DNA of 64,000 nucleotides from Diphasiastrum complanatum (GCA_029204225.1 CM055114.1:18961273-19025272); one strand, 5' to 3'; shown: positions 24,087 to 36,305, counted from the first letter of the stretch. Translations and numbers: made by a program. The notes: generated from the sequence alone by a model not told the origin.

Positions 24087-25157
24087 AATCGTGCAATACA
24101 GACTCTCTTGCACATGAAGTCATAAATTAAAAAACTTACTTTTACCTTTTCAATAATTAACAATCTTATACCTTTTTCCTGGTAAACGGATTGATTTTGC
24201 AGCTTCTCGTCCCATTTCTTGCTGATCATGTTGCAACTGGAACACCGTTTTACCTACCTCATAGTTAGTATCAAAGGCTGTACGCGCGATAATATCAGCG
24301 GTCAGATTCTCGTACTCCTCTAGAACTTCAATCTCTACACCCTTGGGCTGTTTTCTATCTACGATCCTGCGTTCCCAGTTGTTCAATATCTTCGAAGTGA
24401 CCTCTGCCATCGTTTCTACCATAGCCTGCAGAAATAGAGATTTCAAATATTCACAAAATCATCGACACTGGTAGAAAGGTAATATCAGAAATAGAACACT
24501 ATGGTTGGAGATAGCTAGATCAATTTGTCATAGAATTGTTAAATTTACCTTGAGCATTTCAACGTGGAAGCCATGACTAAGAATCCGTCTCTGCTTTGCC
24601 CACTTTTCACCCTTGGCGAGTACTAAGCCATCTCCCATCAGATCCCTGCTAGCGGGGGCAGCTGTCTCCTTTGGAAAATGCCCGAATTTATTGCTCAAGA
24701 TCTCCTTCATCAGCTCAGGATCGCTAATAACTAATCTCACCTCAGGCCCAAACGTGTACACGAACGATTCTCCTGTAAAGAGCTAGTAAACTTCTACGGG
24801 ATTGCACAAAGCCCAAACAATACACACAGAAATTATGCTAAAATTATAAACCAGTTGTAAGTAAGAATAGTTTCTGAGATTATTACCATAGATATTTGAC
24901 CATTTTGTGTAGTAAGGGAGGATGCGAGGCACTATCTCATTAGATGATCGATTCGTCGGCGTGGAGGCTGCCTGATCTAATAATCGGACTAGTTCAGGTT
25001 GATTTCCCATTATTGGAACGAAAGGTGGTCCCTGCACTCCCTGCTTCCGGAGACCCTCGTAAATTTGCAATGGGCGCAACCATAGAATCATTAGCAGCCG
25101 CACCACCCCAAGGAGAATTGCTACTCCGGTTGCAGCTACCAGCCATTGGAGAAACAT
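23088..25157 (-). CDS. Cytochrome P450, CYP72 clan, five exons, apparently intact
   Basis: Exons, read downward: 25157-24887, 24772-24549, 24425-24172, 23985-23604, 23519-23088. All introns are GT-AG and the phases agree, giving 520 residues ending KPIDS-stop. Features in order: N-terminal membrane anchor (residues 1-25), proline-rich hinge PPFVPIMGN, I-helix VAGHETTALMLTW with the oxygen-activating AGxxT, ExxR as NEALRLYP, FNPDRF, and the heme loop [14 protein letters not shown] with its Cys ligand. P450s of this clan are ER-bound monooxygenases using NADPH-P450 reductase; the I-helix block resembles CYP709/CYP735 types, but the substrate cannot be inferred. The start is uncertain: the paralogue at 34786 begins ATGAACCTCGC, which is GTGAACCTTGC here with a one-base insertion, so I use the next ATG at 25157. 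Intron 3 has a CT/CA microsatellite (24027-24088). Confidence 0.88.
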
Positions 25158-25600
25158 TGCGCTGGACTGCCAATCCAAGACTGATAGAGAGATTAGCAAG
25201 GTTCACCTTTGCACGTAACTATTCTCATGAGCTGAGCAGTACTCGGCTTCACTGTAGATAATGCACAAAGCATGCCAAATATGAGCAAAGGAAACTAGAA
25301 ATTATCATGGATGTATCATTTTTACGATATTCAAGCCCTACAAGCTGCAAAGCAGCTCTCGTCAAAATCTGGGACTGTGGGGAGGATGTAGCTCATTTAC
25401 ATAGCAGGAGCGAGACAGCCTCACAAATCTCATCGGCAGCTATATTATCAATGGAATAGAATGCTAGACGCCGACCGTACTCCCATTTACACATTATTCT
25501 GCGATTTGCGTGTTTCACAGCTGTAACAGCGACTTGCTCTACATCCTAAAGTGAAAGCAGGTTCTAGAATGTACACGCCCACCAGCTAGAGATAAGGCTA
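25158..25600 (-). promoter_or_regulatory. P450 upstream region, shared with the paralogue
   Basis: Reverse-complement homologue of 34230-34785 upstream of the broken paralogue. Shared blocks include TACATTCTAGAACG, ACACGCAAATCG, CAGTCCCAGATTTTGA and GTAGG-CTTGAATATCGTAAAAATG. A probable 5' UTR intron acceptor (CTACAG/CTGCAG then TGAAGCCGAGTA) is seen in both. Conservation may reflect common origin rather than constraint. Confidence 0.55.
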
Positions 25601-28108
25601 ATTACTTTTTCTTTGGAAATTATCACTAACATCGTCATTACATGAATTATCACTAACCATAGCCAAAGGTTGCTCATTAATACTTGTGGAACCATGGTGT
25701 TTGACAATATATATATATATGCACATAAAGGAAATCAAAAGTAATTGGATGAAAATTGGTATTTTATAGAGAGTATTTCTAAGCCCCAAGAGCTCATATG
25801 TAGCTATAAGAACTCGTCCTACTACACCTATTTTTTCATTTCAAATTATTGGAATCCTCTCATCTATTGTATTCAGTCACCATGGCTTAGTAGAGAAGCT
25901 TATTCCAGTTGGTTGGGTAGTCCTTTTGGTGCAAGCAATAGGATCTGAAAGATCTTCACTTGGCAATATTTAGAATGGTATCATAGCTTGGCTTTGCATT
26001 GATCAGACTCGTGGAGACGTTCTTTGCTTTTCTACAACCTTTTGGTAATATGTCCTTGCTTTTTCTTCCTAGTGTTGTCACTTTCTTATTGCACGTTTGG
26101 AAAGTTCAGCAATATTGTGCCATGTCCTCTGTAAAAGAATCATTCGACAGTTCAAAAATGATTTCTCAGTTCAATTACGTAGCTTACATAAAAAAAATCG
26201 TCTTTTTCGTTAATCACTACGTGTTGATTTTGATACATGTCGGATGTTTTGAAATCAATTTAATATGGATTGGTAACAATGAAACTAAAAATTCGGTGAT
26301 GGAAAACGGTTTTCATAATTTCGATCCATATGGAATAGAATTCGAAAATCTCAGTTATGTAAATTCTTGAAAGAACCATAATTTCTTCGATTTTGTCAAA
26401 ATATATCGATTATTGATTAAAACAAAATTGGCTTGTAAAGTGAATGACATGACTAAGATGTAATTAGTCACCTATCAAATATTTTCACTTTTGGTTCAGG
26501 ATTTCGGGATCTCTTAACTGATTGAAACAATTTCTTGTTTTAAGTGATCAATAATGCCTTAGGATAATACAATCTTGAGGGAGTTGGTTCCTATGTCGAC
26601 CTACTTGTGCCAAACGGAAGAAAATAGCAATAATATTAGAATTAAAGCTAGTAGCAAGAGAAATGCAAAGCATTCAAAATATCATATCCATAAGAAGCAA
26701 AAGATATAAAGATCTCCATGAAATCACATTGGAAATGAGCAAATGATTACATATGATTGAAAGGGCATGGATTTACATGAGATCTAGCAAAATAAAAAAT
26801 ATGGACTCAAATGCCCAAGGAAGTGGAGATGGAGCTCTCTCTATTGCAAATGAGCCAAAAGATTCTCAAAATGATGTATCTTGTTTAATTATAGACAATC
26901 ATCTAACTAACCTAAACATAGTTATCTTGCAAGATAGCTATTCCTTGTTAAGTCTTATTAAATCTACTTTCGGCCCTTGTTGACCTATTATCCTTATTTA
27001 TACTTTGGAGGGACTAAAGAGGAAACAACGTTATTCTTAAAGCTAATAGCTCCATTTGGGCATACAAAGCATACAATGGATATTATAATGCATTAATAAG
27101 CAATGAAGTACTAAAGTACATGACACTCCCCCCTACTTAAACATTTTTGTTCTCAAAATTATTTGAGGACGCTTGTGTGATCATCTTGATCACCTTTATG
27201 ATTGAGAATGTCACGTCGAAAACTTAGTGCATCATTACAAACAGTCCGTAACCCATGTTCCCATGAAAGAAAAATAATGGTCAAAAAAGAGATTGATGAG
27301 ACCCCACATTGTTTTTCTGGCAACCAATCTGCGTGGAATGGACAGAGAGTATCATCGCAATATCCTCATTTGTCTACTTCTTCTATCTTGAGCTATCTTT
27401 CCAATTCCCTTAGATTCATGTTTCTTCATCACATTTGGTTCTTCTGGCTTGAAAATTATTTCATGTTGGTGAATGAGTACTATAATGTTCAATTCAAATT
27501 CTTCTATAATAAGCATCAGTTGGCATTTGGGATGTTGAGATCCCACATGGAAAAATCATTAGCATAATCAAATTCCAATATAGAAGTTATTGATTTTGAG
27601 TTTAAAATCATCGTTCATTTCTAATAAATTGGAGTAGAGATGTCTGAAAAGAATAATGATGTCTTCCTCACTCAATGTTTCTTCGTAGAATCCTTCATAA
27701 GAGACAAAGTCACATTCAGATATTATTTCCAATGTATTGAACTACAAGCTAGAAACTTTTAAATATAGGCTCTTTAAGCACTTGTCCTATCTCAGTGCTA
27801 GGACATTTCTCAGCCCTGTACATCAATAATATCATCACACTCGGCAAAGTTCCATGTAAAACATTCTTGTTCGACCCTAGACCCGAAACTCCTTTATTTG
27901 AATTTATTTCATGCACTCATTAACTCTACAGGGTTGTGCTTTCTAAAAATATCTTTTATTGCTTGCAGCAATTATCCCAATCATATCCTCAATGTCCCGT
28001 GACACATCTCCAAGTCACCGATCTGGCCGTAGTCACGGGTTGTCCCATTTTTCGTCCATTAGTGACGATGAGATCCTCAGATATATGAATGGGATGTCCC
28101 TTTCGCTT
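25601..28108. other. No recognisable gene
   Basis: AT-rich. Frames at 25999-26370 and 27202-27567 are open but lack any recognised motif or a second copy. An AT dinucleotide run lies at about 25708-25722. Confidence 0.5.
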
Positions 28109-29870
28109 GAATTTTGAGTATCCACCACACTGTCTGCACTGTAATATGTGTGAACATCACCCAAAAATAGCTCTAAAACGCGATTGTTCACCAAGTCCAC
28201 ATCATCATTTAATGAAGTCAATATTGCACGCTTCTTCCAAAAACCGACATTTTTATAATTTTATATAAAATTTGGGAAGGTGTGATATCAAATCATCCAT
28301 TTCAGTATACCAAGACACATATTAGCTGGTAAACAAATACTTTCCAAATTATGATGCCTATAAGTTCCCTCTCTACCATCTCCAACTCTCAAGAGAAACT
28401 CAGCAAAGTCAACCTGCGCATTTACATCACTCCCTTCCAATCCCATTACCCTCATGTTTGTTTTCAACCGATGCACTTCAACATCTTTCCACCGCTGTGA
28501 AAACTTAAGTGATGCAGATACTATTTGTGCACGACTACCTCTTCTTACCACAAGCCAAATTTGCCAAAAATCTCCACCAAGAACAACTGTTATTCCGCCA
28601 AAAGGAGCATCTGATGATAACAAATCGCAAAGAGTTCTATCAACACTCTCTAATGCGTGTTTGTGCATCATTGGAGCCTCATCCCACACTATCAGACGAC
28701 ATGCGATTATGAGTTTACCCAACTCACTCTGTTTCGATATACCGCAAGTAGATGTTTCGTGCAAATCCATTGGAGGAATTTTAAATCGAGAGTGAGCTGT
28801 TCGGCCACCTTTCATCAACAAAGTTGCTATTCTTGATGATGCAACAACAAATGCAATCCATCCTCTCGCATGTACCCAAGAAAGCATAACATTGTACAAA
28901 TATATTTTTCTTGTCCCACCAGGCCCATCTACAAAAAACAACCCACCATTTCTCTCCAAAACGTGCCCATAAATAACCTATTCCAAAATGCTTCTTTGCT
29001 CAACATTTAGTCTCGCCATTACGACTTCCACCTCTGCCATGCTCTCATCCACAAACACTTCCTCCTGAAAAAGAGGAGAAAAATCTACGTTCAACACGGG
29101 CATTTCAAATCCAAAGTTTGACAAAGACTTACCCACAGCTTGCATATGTCTTTCAACGTCAACAATACCTCTACCTATAATGGTTGGATTTACAACACCA
29201 ACTCCACCATTTGATCCACCATATTTACCCAAGACATAATCTTCCAACATAAAATACTCCAAGGACTTCCACAAACTTACAGGATCAATAGGTGCACAAG
29301 CTAGAAGAATGGTTGCAAACATAAGGCACAATTGCGATGACATTCCCCACCTCGCAGCTTTTTGCAAACAATCTTGCCATTCATTCACATCATTGATGAG
29401 TAATCTACATCTACATGCATCTCTGAATGACAACTGCAACACTCCATCAGCTGTCCGTAGGTCTTCGAAGTTGGTTGTCCCTTTTACGTTCGTCAATAAA
29501 GGTCGCAAATAAAATCTTTCTCCTTCTCCTGGATGGACGAAGTACATACGTCCAACTGCTGAAACACTTTGGCTCCTTTTTCGTGGAGTCCACTTCCGCT
29601 TACTTTTGTTATACATGAATCTTCTTGGAAAATCCATATAAAGCAAAGATCTTGCTTCATTATTTGTTGCTTGCATTTAGTGCAAAATAGCCTGTAAGTG
29701 CCGTTTTCCCACTTTGTGCAACAACATCAGCCAAATCATCATATTCAGCAAAAACAGCCATGTTCTCTCCAAGAAGATGGACTGCTAAACGAACAACATT
29801 GGGTTTATGTGCACCCATTGAAAATGCAAACCGTGAATCGCCATGCTGCCTCACTTGCAGAAAAGTACTG
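28109..29870 (-). pseudogene. Second Helitron RepHel copy, 5'- and 3'-truncated
   Basis: Minus-strand homologue of 18755-20490. Frames: about 29870-29680 (RLAVHLLGENMAVFAEYDDL), 29676-28978 (DFPRRFMYN, GRMYFVHPGEGERFYL), 28959-28288 (Walker A VDGPGGTRKIYLYN, Walker B VWDEAPMMHKH, GGDFWQIWLVV, KTNMRV) and 28240-28116 (LTSLNDDVDLVNN). Walker A has Arg where Gly precedes the catalytic Lys, and a stop lies before the helicase. The 5' end stops at 29870 against CACTA sequence, and the 3' end stops at 28116 before the last helicase motifs. Confidence 0.92.
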
Positions 29871-29879
29871 AGGAGACAC

Positions 29880-30510
29880 ATTACACGAGGATGTGCCATT
29901 CACATCGCATGATCACGAGGGGGACATGGATGACATGATGGATGCATTCTTCACAAACCCTCCCAAGGCCACATTGACAAGGGAAGAAGAGATGATGTGT
30001 GGCTTGGCATCCACTCCTTTGTACGAGGGTGGACAGATGTCAAACTTGCGAGCTTGTTTAATACTTTTGAACTTGCAAACTACGTATGAGTGGTCGGATG
30101 CGAGCGTCACGGAGTTGTTTGGGTAAGCTTGCTAGCTTCATGTGTGTTGTAGACAAATTGCTCTAATCTCATTTTATTTTTAATTCATGCGTTGCGAGAA
30201 ACTATATATAACTAATTACATAGCTTAGGATAATTTTGCCTCCAAATAAGACCACGACAACGTCTCCACAAGAAGCCAAGAAAATGCTATCCGCGGTCCA
30301 TATGGATTACAAGAGTATTCATGCATGTCCCAATGATTGCATCTTATATTGAGATGAGTTTGAGGAGGCAAGCACGTGCCCACGTTGTGGGGAACACCGC
30401 TACAGGCAACATTTACAAGGAGCGACCATTCCCACCAAGGTGCTAAGACATTTTCCCATCATACCCAGGATACGCCAAATGTCTAAGTGTAATTCCATCA
30501 CAGGTTGGCC
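29880..30510 (+). pseudogene. CACTA (En/Spm) transposase N-terminal fragment
   Basis: Exon 1 (29880-30126) contains DHEGDMDDMMDAFFTNPP, LYEGGQMSNLRACLILLNLQ and SDASVTELFG. A 104-bp GT-AG intron follows. Exon 2 (about 30231-30510) reads AKKMLSAVHMDYKSIHACPN, DCILY-stop-DEFEEAS, TCPRCGEHRYR and IPTKVLRHFPIIPRI. This is the N-terminal part of TNP2-type transposases, including the paired-Cys CPNDC...CPxCG site. The catalytic DDE region is not present. The fragment abuts the truncated second Helitron. Confidence 0.88.
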
Positions 30511-31117
30511 ATAGATAGCTCCATTCCATAACTTCCTTCCATCAAACTTCAATAATAAACGATGATAGATATTCTTGCCAGTTCACATCTAAGAATTGTT
30601 GTTTTGTCAATTGGCGCTATGAACTTTTTTATACTTTGGCTGCTGCCCTTGCCTGGTATATCTAACTACTTAACATAATTTACAAAACTATTCCAATGTA
30701 CTGTAGGGCTGCATTTGCCGATTTCGACCTGCTGTGGTGTCAAACTTCAACGAGAAAAAGATTCTTTCCTTGGCATCTAATAGCAATTTATCCCAACTTG
30801 AGGCAAAAATTCGTTGTGCTATCAATGGATCAAACTTGGGCGCTATCATCTTTCTCCCTTTCTTCCCACATCGCCGTTCGAACAAGTGGATCAAACTTGG
30901 CCGCTATCATCTTTCTCCCTTTCTGCAGTAAGCTTTTATTCTACTACCCACTTCTTTTTCTATTCCCGTCGGCACAAACTGTTGGGCAATTATTGCATTA
31001 GTGAGGGCTCCCTTATTATTTAGCACATTGGTCTCTATCGCTCACGTGCACACATAATCACGTACATTCGAATTTGGGCTTATATTCATTCATATTATGA
31101 TGAGATATTGAAAGTAG
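30511..31117. other. No gene; short direct repeat
   Basis: A segment GGATCAAACTTGGGCGCTAT (about 30827) with following CATCTTTCTCCCTTTCTT recurs at about 30890. Nothing else is recognised. Confidence 0.5.
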
Positions 31118-31796
31118 GTTGAATACAAGCCAAAAATGATTAGAGCTTTGATTAACATGAAAAAGCACTCTAACATTCCCGGCAAAGTAATTGGCTTTGG
31201 CATCCTGGGTCAATCTGGCACATGACAAAGCTACAGTTAACTCCAATTCTTTTTTTAGATATTGTTTGCCCAAAATCGAAAAACAAGCCAAAAATGATTA
31301 GAGCTTTGATTAACATGAAAAACCACTCTAACATTCCCGGAAAAGTCATTGGCTTCAGCATCTAGGCTTAATCTGGCACATGACAAATCTACAATTAACT
31401 CCAATTATTTTTTAGATATTGCCTGCCCAAAATCGAAAAACAAACCAAAAAATGATTAGAGCTCTGCCATAGCGATCGAGCGAGCAAATCACATAATTAT
31501 GCATGTAGGTTGTAGCTACAGACAAGGTAGGCACAAGCTTGAGATAGAAACTTACATGAAACAACTAATAAGGTTCCAAAAAAAAAAATTGATGGGTTTG
31601 AGAAAACTAGCTCTAAATTCAAATCTTCTACAACTACAACTGCTATAAAGAATATTGTGATTTTAATATACCCTCCCATTCCGGTTAATGGCTTTTATAA
31701 CCGTCGGTTCTCATGTATTCAAAATTTTTCTATGTTGATTTAACCGTCGATATATAAAACTTCCATAAAACTTTAATTTCGATGTCTTTTAGGGCT
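31118..31796. repeat. Second copy of the 157-bp tandem repeat block
   Basis: Same orientation and order as 16785-17461, with starts at about 31124, 31283 and 31442. It leads directly into the second small TIR element, so block plus element moved or were duplicated together (about 1 kb). Confidence 0.8.
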
Positions 31797-32116
31797 ATCA
31801 TTAGAAGAGTTTTGAGCTCCAAAAAGACCCTTTAAGAATTCGTGCAAGATGTAGTTTATATTAATAATATATTATAACACTAATACTTTTGACTTGCCAT
31901 AACTTTTTAATCGTAGCTCAGAAGTATGTCATCTAACATATCATTGGAAAGCCCTTGTCGAGCGCTTTCCAATGCACTAAACCATTTTTAGTGTGGAATC
32001 AAAATGTGGAATAAGTTACATAGATTTCAAATTTGGGTGTTTTGATTGGTCCATTTGTAAGAAAAAATTGAGAAAAAATATAAAAAGGATCTTTTTTGGA
32101 TTTAGAACTCCTCTAA
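31797..32116. mobile_element. Small TIR element (MITE-like), copy 2
   Basis: Left end CATTAGAAGAGTT and right end AACTCCTCTAATG are inverted repeats, backed by CAAAAAGACCCTTT and AAGGATCTTTTTTGGATT. About 320 bp, no ORF. An internal hairpin CATTGGAAAGC / GCTTTCCAATG lies at 31943-31975. No clear target-site duplication is seen. Confidence 0.8.
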
Positions 32117-32460
32117 TGTTATTAGGTTTCCATAGTTGTATAGATTATGAGATACAAGTACATATAATTTAAACATTGTAAAATTACGGATGTTACTCCC
32201 AACCGCTGGAGAAGTTAGAAAGTCACATGATATCAAGTCATGTCAGAAAAGTGGTTAGAAAATCATGTGATGTTTTTCAAGCTTCTTATAGGTCTAATAT
32301 GGCCCTATGCTTTAAACATGATACTCATATGAACGTATCTCTTGTCTTGATATTTACACGAAACAAGTAGTGAACAATGTTACACCAATGAAGGTGGAAT
32401 TGTTTGTTTGAGAAGCCAAAAAAGAAATATACATGATGGTAGAGTGAACACCCCCACAAA

Positions 32461-32464
<4 letters not shown>

Positions 32465-32528
<64 letters not shown>
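32465..32528. repeat. (CT)n microsatellite
   Basis: Uninterrupted CT run of about 64 bp. The flanks 32117-32464 hold nothing recognised. Confidence 0.98.
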
Positions 32529-32529
<1 letters not shown>

Positions 32530-32604
32530 GAACTGATTTACAGGTTCAAGTGCATTTTCACATCATACACTAAGGTTGTAGCAACAACATACATTTTGAT
32601 TCTA

Positions 32605-32720
32605 CACTAAAAATGGCATAACTTTTTAGTGGTAAGTCCGAATTTAGCGGAGTTTGGTGCATTGGAAAGCGCTCGACAAAAGCTTTCCAATGAATTGATT
32701 AGACACATCAAAGCCAAATT
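32605..32720 (-). mobile_element. Fragment of the small TIR element with its hairpin
   Basis: Reverse-orientation homologue of the core of the element at 17462: CTAAAAATGGCATAACTTTT, then the hairpin GCATTGGAAAGCGCTCGACA...GCTTTCCAATG (32669-32698). The terminal repeats are missing. Confidence 0.65.
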
Positions 32721-32832
32721 GTAGACTCAACTAGAAATTACAGATCTAGGTGAAGCTAAATTGTGTCTAGGAATTGAAATATTATCTAGAGATAGACACA
32801 ATAGACTGTAACAATTAAGCAGTCAGAATATG

Positions 32833-33626
32833 CATTACGTATCATGAAAAACTATAATATGCGCAGGACTGTAAAGGATCAGCAACACCAATGGAGCCAG
32901 GACCAATCTTATCCAGAAATACAGTCCAACGATAGATGAGGAAAGGGAAGAAATGGCACAGATTCCATTCAGGAGTCTAATTGGCAGTTTGATGTATCTT
33001 GTTGTCTGCACTCGACCAGATTTGGCATATTCAGTTTTCTCTCTCAGCCAATTTTCTAACAATCCAAGAGTTGCACATTGGAGGATGACAAAAAGAATTA
33101 TGCAGTATCTGAAAAATACCTCAGACTTTGGTATCACATGTACTTCAAAAGCAAAGTTCCAAAACCTCGAAGCATATCGTGACGCTAGTTGGGCCAACTG
33201 CATAGATGATAGTAAATCAATAACAGGTGGATGCTTCTTACTATGTGGAGGTGCCGTTAGCTGGATTTCCAAGAAACAAAGTCTAGTTGCACAGTCATCT
33301 TGTGAATTAGAATATGTGGCAGCTTCCAAGAATAGCAATGAAATTGTTTGGTTGACAAATCGACTCAGAGAAATCGGATTTGAACAGCATGAACCCACTG
33401 TAATGAAAATGGATAATCAAAGCGCCATCAACCTGACAAAAGAACAGTGTTCCATTCTAAGTCAAAACACATTCCACTGAGATATCGCCATGTGAAATAT
33501 ATTATAGAGAAATCCTTAGTTACTGTAAAGTATATCAGATCTGAAGATATGGTGGCTCATATCCTAACAAAGCCCTTAGGTAGAAAGTTGTTTGAAAAAC
33601 ATAGATCTGAAATGGGAATAGGATGA
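32833..33626 (+). pseudogene. Copia RT end and RNase H fragment
   Basis: The frame 32953-33480 contains IPFRSLIGSLMYLVVCTRPD, the RNase H blocks YRDASWANCIDDSKSITGG, GGAVSWISKKQSLVAQSSCE, LEYVAASKNSNEIVWL and MDNQSAINLTKEQ. After a one-base frame change the C-terminus follows (LRYRHVKYIIEKSL, DMVAHILTKPLGRKLFEKH). RNase H removes the RNA strand during reverse transcription. Upstream RT, integrase and gag are absent. A sequence divergent from the other Copia copies here marks it as a different family. Confidence 0.93.
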
Positions 33627-33654
33627 GTAGGGCAGGGCAATAAATCATGTACAG

Positions 33655-34150
33655 TTCAAGAGGGGAATGTTAAGTTAGTATGAACTATAAACGTTTTCTT
33701 TAGAATGTCAGCACATTATCATACTAGTATGTCAACGCACTATCAACTACGTAAAATATAGTTTTCAGTAACAAACGTAATATTCTCTATCACGACTGAG
33801 ACAGAGACAGAGATTCGCAGTGTTTTAGACTAAACACCGTGATTAATTAGTTAGGATAAATGATTCTTTTAATCATCACCTACTATATATACACATGTAG
33901 TATCTGTAGGGATGTAGAGCATTCCGATGTACATTTTGCTTAAAGAGAACTAGTTGAGATTTCTTTTCTCCTTTCGTAGTCTTGATAACGAATTCTACTG
34001 AGTGTCTGTGTGGTCCACGTGTGATTGTCATATGCTACAGCCATTATTTGCTCTGATATGAGCTATGTTCTTTGCAATGATAGCTGTATATATCTTGTAT
34101 TGACTGCATGCTAGTGAATCGATCCTGCTACAGACTTAATTGTTGACAAC
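33655..34150 (+). repeat. Polypurine tract and probable 3' LTR start
   Basis: TTCAAGAGGGGAA (33655-33667) precedes TGTTAAGTTAGTATG at 33668, the usual PPT then TG start of a Copia 3' LTR, about 45 bases after the pol stop. I could not fix the right end; 34150 (GTTGACAACA) is only a candidate. Confidence 0.5.
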
Positions 34151-34785
34151 AGTATCTGTTGAGTCCTAAATCATCAGTTACTAATAATTCTCGAGGAAAA
34201 GGTAAGTCTTATCTCTAAACTTAAGCGGTGGTGGAGTGTACATTCTAGAACGCTATCACTTTCAATTACCACTTTCACTTTAGAAAACACAACCAGTCGT
34301 TGTTACAGCTCTAGAGTCTAAAATCGACACGCAAATCGTAGGATAGTGTGTAATTGATGGGATTTCCGGATCATCGTGGGAATATGCTGAGGATCACAAT
34401 ATTGCATTTGTGGTTGCAACGATTATGCAGTATTAGCTAATTTATGCGTATTCAGTATATTGTGAGAATTATCCACTATTAGCTTACTGTAGACATCTAT
34501 TTCATTCATGATACAGCCGATAAGATATGTGAGGCCGTCACACTCCTGGTTTATAAATGAGCGATATAATCCGCATATAAATGAGCTGCACCCTCTGTAC
34601 AGTCCCAGATTTTGATGAGCTGCCTAGCAGTTTGTAGGACTTGAATATCGTAAAAATGCATGAGACCTCCATGAGAATCTAGCAAAGTTTAGCAGTTCTA
34701 GTTTCCTTAGCTCATTTTTGGCATATTAATTTGTACGTTATCTGCAGTGAAGCCGAGTATTGAGCTCACAATCGTTACCTGCAAA

Positions 34786-35997
34786 GATGAACCTCGCTAA
34801 TACGATATCAGTCCGGGACTGGTCCAGCGCAATGCTTCTCCAATGGCTGATAGCTGCAACCAGAGTAGCAATTCTCCTTGGGGTAGCGCGGCTGCTAAGA
34901 GGTCTATGGCTGCGTCCATTGCAAATTTACGAGGGTCTCCGGAAGCAGGGAGTGAAGGGGTCAGCGTTCATTCCAATAGTGGGAAATCAGCCTGAGGTAG
35001 TCCGATTACTATATGGGGCAGCCTCCACGCCGATGAATCGATCATCTAATGAGATAGTGCCTCGCATCCTCCCTTACTACACAAAATGGTCAAAGATCTA
35101 TGGTAATAATCTCAAGAACTATTAATTTGGAGCTGGTTTATCATTTTAGCAAAATTTCTGTGTGTACTGTTTGGGCTTTGTGCAATCCCCTAGAAGCTTA
35201 CTAGCTCTTTACAGGAGAATCGTTCGTGTACACGTTTGGGTCTGAGGTGAGATTGGTCATTAGCGATCCTGAGCAGATGAAGGAGATCTTGAGCAATAAA
35301 TTCGGGCATTTTCCTAACCAGCCAGCTACTCCCACTAGCAGGGATTTGATGGGAGATGGCTTAGTACTTGCCAAGGGTGAAAAGTAGGCGCAGCAGAGAC
35401 GGATTCTTAATCATGGCTTTCACGCTGAAAATCTCAAGGTAAAATCGACAATTCTATCAGAAATTGACCTATCTCCAACCGCAGCGTTCTGATATTACCT
35501 TTCGACCAGTGTCGATGATTTTGTGAAATGAAGGATGGACATCTCAGGGAGACCTCTATTTCTGCAGAATATGGTAGAAACAATGGCAGAGGTCACTTCG
35601 AAGATATTGAATGACAGGGAACACAGGATCGGAGAGGGAAAACAGCCCAATGGTGTAGAGATTGAGGTAAAGAGGAGTAAGGGAATCTGACCGCTGATAT
35701 TATCGCACGTACAGCCTTTGATACTAACTATGAGGTAGGAAAAACGGTGTTCAAGTTGCAATATGAGCAAGAAGAAATGTTACAAGAAGCAGCAAAATCA
35801 ATCCGTTTACCAGGAAAAAGGTATAATTAATTCTTTCAACTAATGCCTTCATGTGTTAGCGAGTTTATATTGCACGATTCTGTGCATATGTGTGTCTGTG
35901 TGTGCGTGCGCGTGTGTGCGTGTGTGTGATAGCGCCGAGACACTTATCAGTTGGCAAGATGTATCTTGGCATCTTTGTATTGTATGATTTTTGTGCG

Positions 35998-36066
<69 letters not shown>

Positions 36067-36305
36067 TCACTAATTAGTTGGCAGTATTTTGGCATCCTAA
36101 TTTGTAGCCTGATATCAACGGTAAAAATATTTCGTCGGTGGAATATTAGAAAGGAGGACAAGTTGTACGAAATCGTTCAGAAACGTATCCATTTGGAACC
36201 TCAGAACAAAGTGCAGCGTAACGACCTTCTGGGCCTTATGATATCTGCATACAAAGGTCAACTCCAAGGTACTCAGAAAAATCTGAGAATGAGCATTCAG
36301 GCCAT
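34786..36305 (+). pseudogene. Broken cytochrome P450 paralogue (exons 1 to mid-4)
   Basis: Diverged copy of the intact P450: exon 1 starts ATGAACCTCGC at 34786 (membrane anchor, IYEGLRKQGVKG, PYYTKWSKIYG), exon 2 35214-35437 has a TAG in place of the Trp codon (GEK-stop-AQQRR) near 35386, exon 3 about 35568-35820 has a frameshift near 35672, and exon 4 starts about 36113. Homology stops at 36300 within the ISxAYKGQLQ...MSIQ helix, so the I-helix, ExxR and heme loop are absent. Intron 3 contains two successive copies of a GT/GA microsatellite plus TTGGCA-TTGGCATC segment, a local tandem duplication. Confidence 0.9.

Larger units (their letters stand above)
20182..24090 (-). repeat. Right arm of giant inverted repeat
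   Basis: Inverted match to 13570-16779. It contains the Helitron helicase end, the CT/CA microsatellite, the hairpin, the P450 3' flank and P450 exons 5 and 4. The arms are separated by a 3.4 kb loop (16780-20181). The right arm retains the intact P450 exons and so resembles the donor copy. Sequence 20981-21650 holds short frames (for example LEQLHACVPFEPMN, LELCLRCNGTIPFWKRG) that I do not recognise. Confidence 0.92.

Noticed and set aside
25999-26370. 123-codon ORF, Phe/Val-rich
   Set aside because: Composition fits AT-rich random sequence; no motif or homologous copy in the window.
31058-31361. Open frames in the 157-bp repeat (also 16673-17024)
   Set aside because: Frames arise from the tandem repeat; no family resemblance beyond the adjoining Helitron helicase end.
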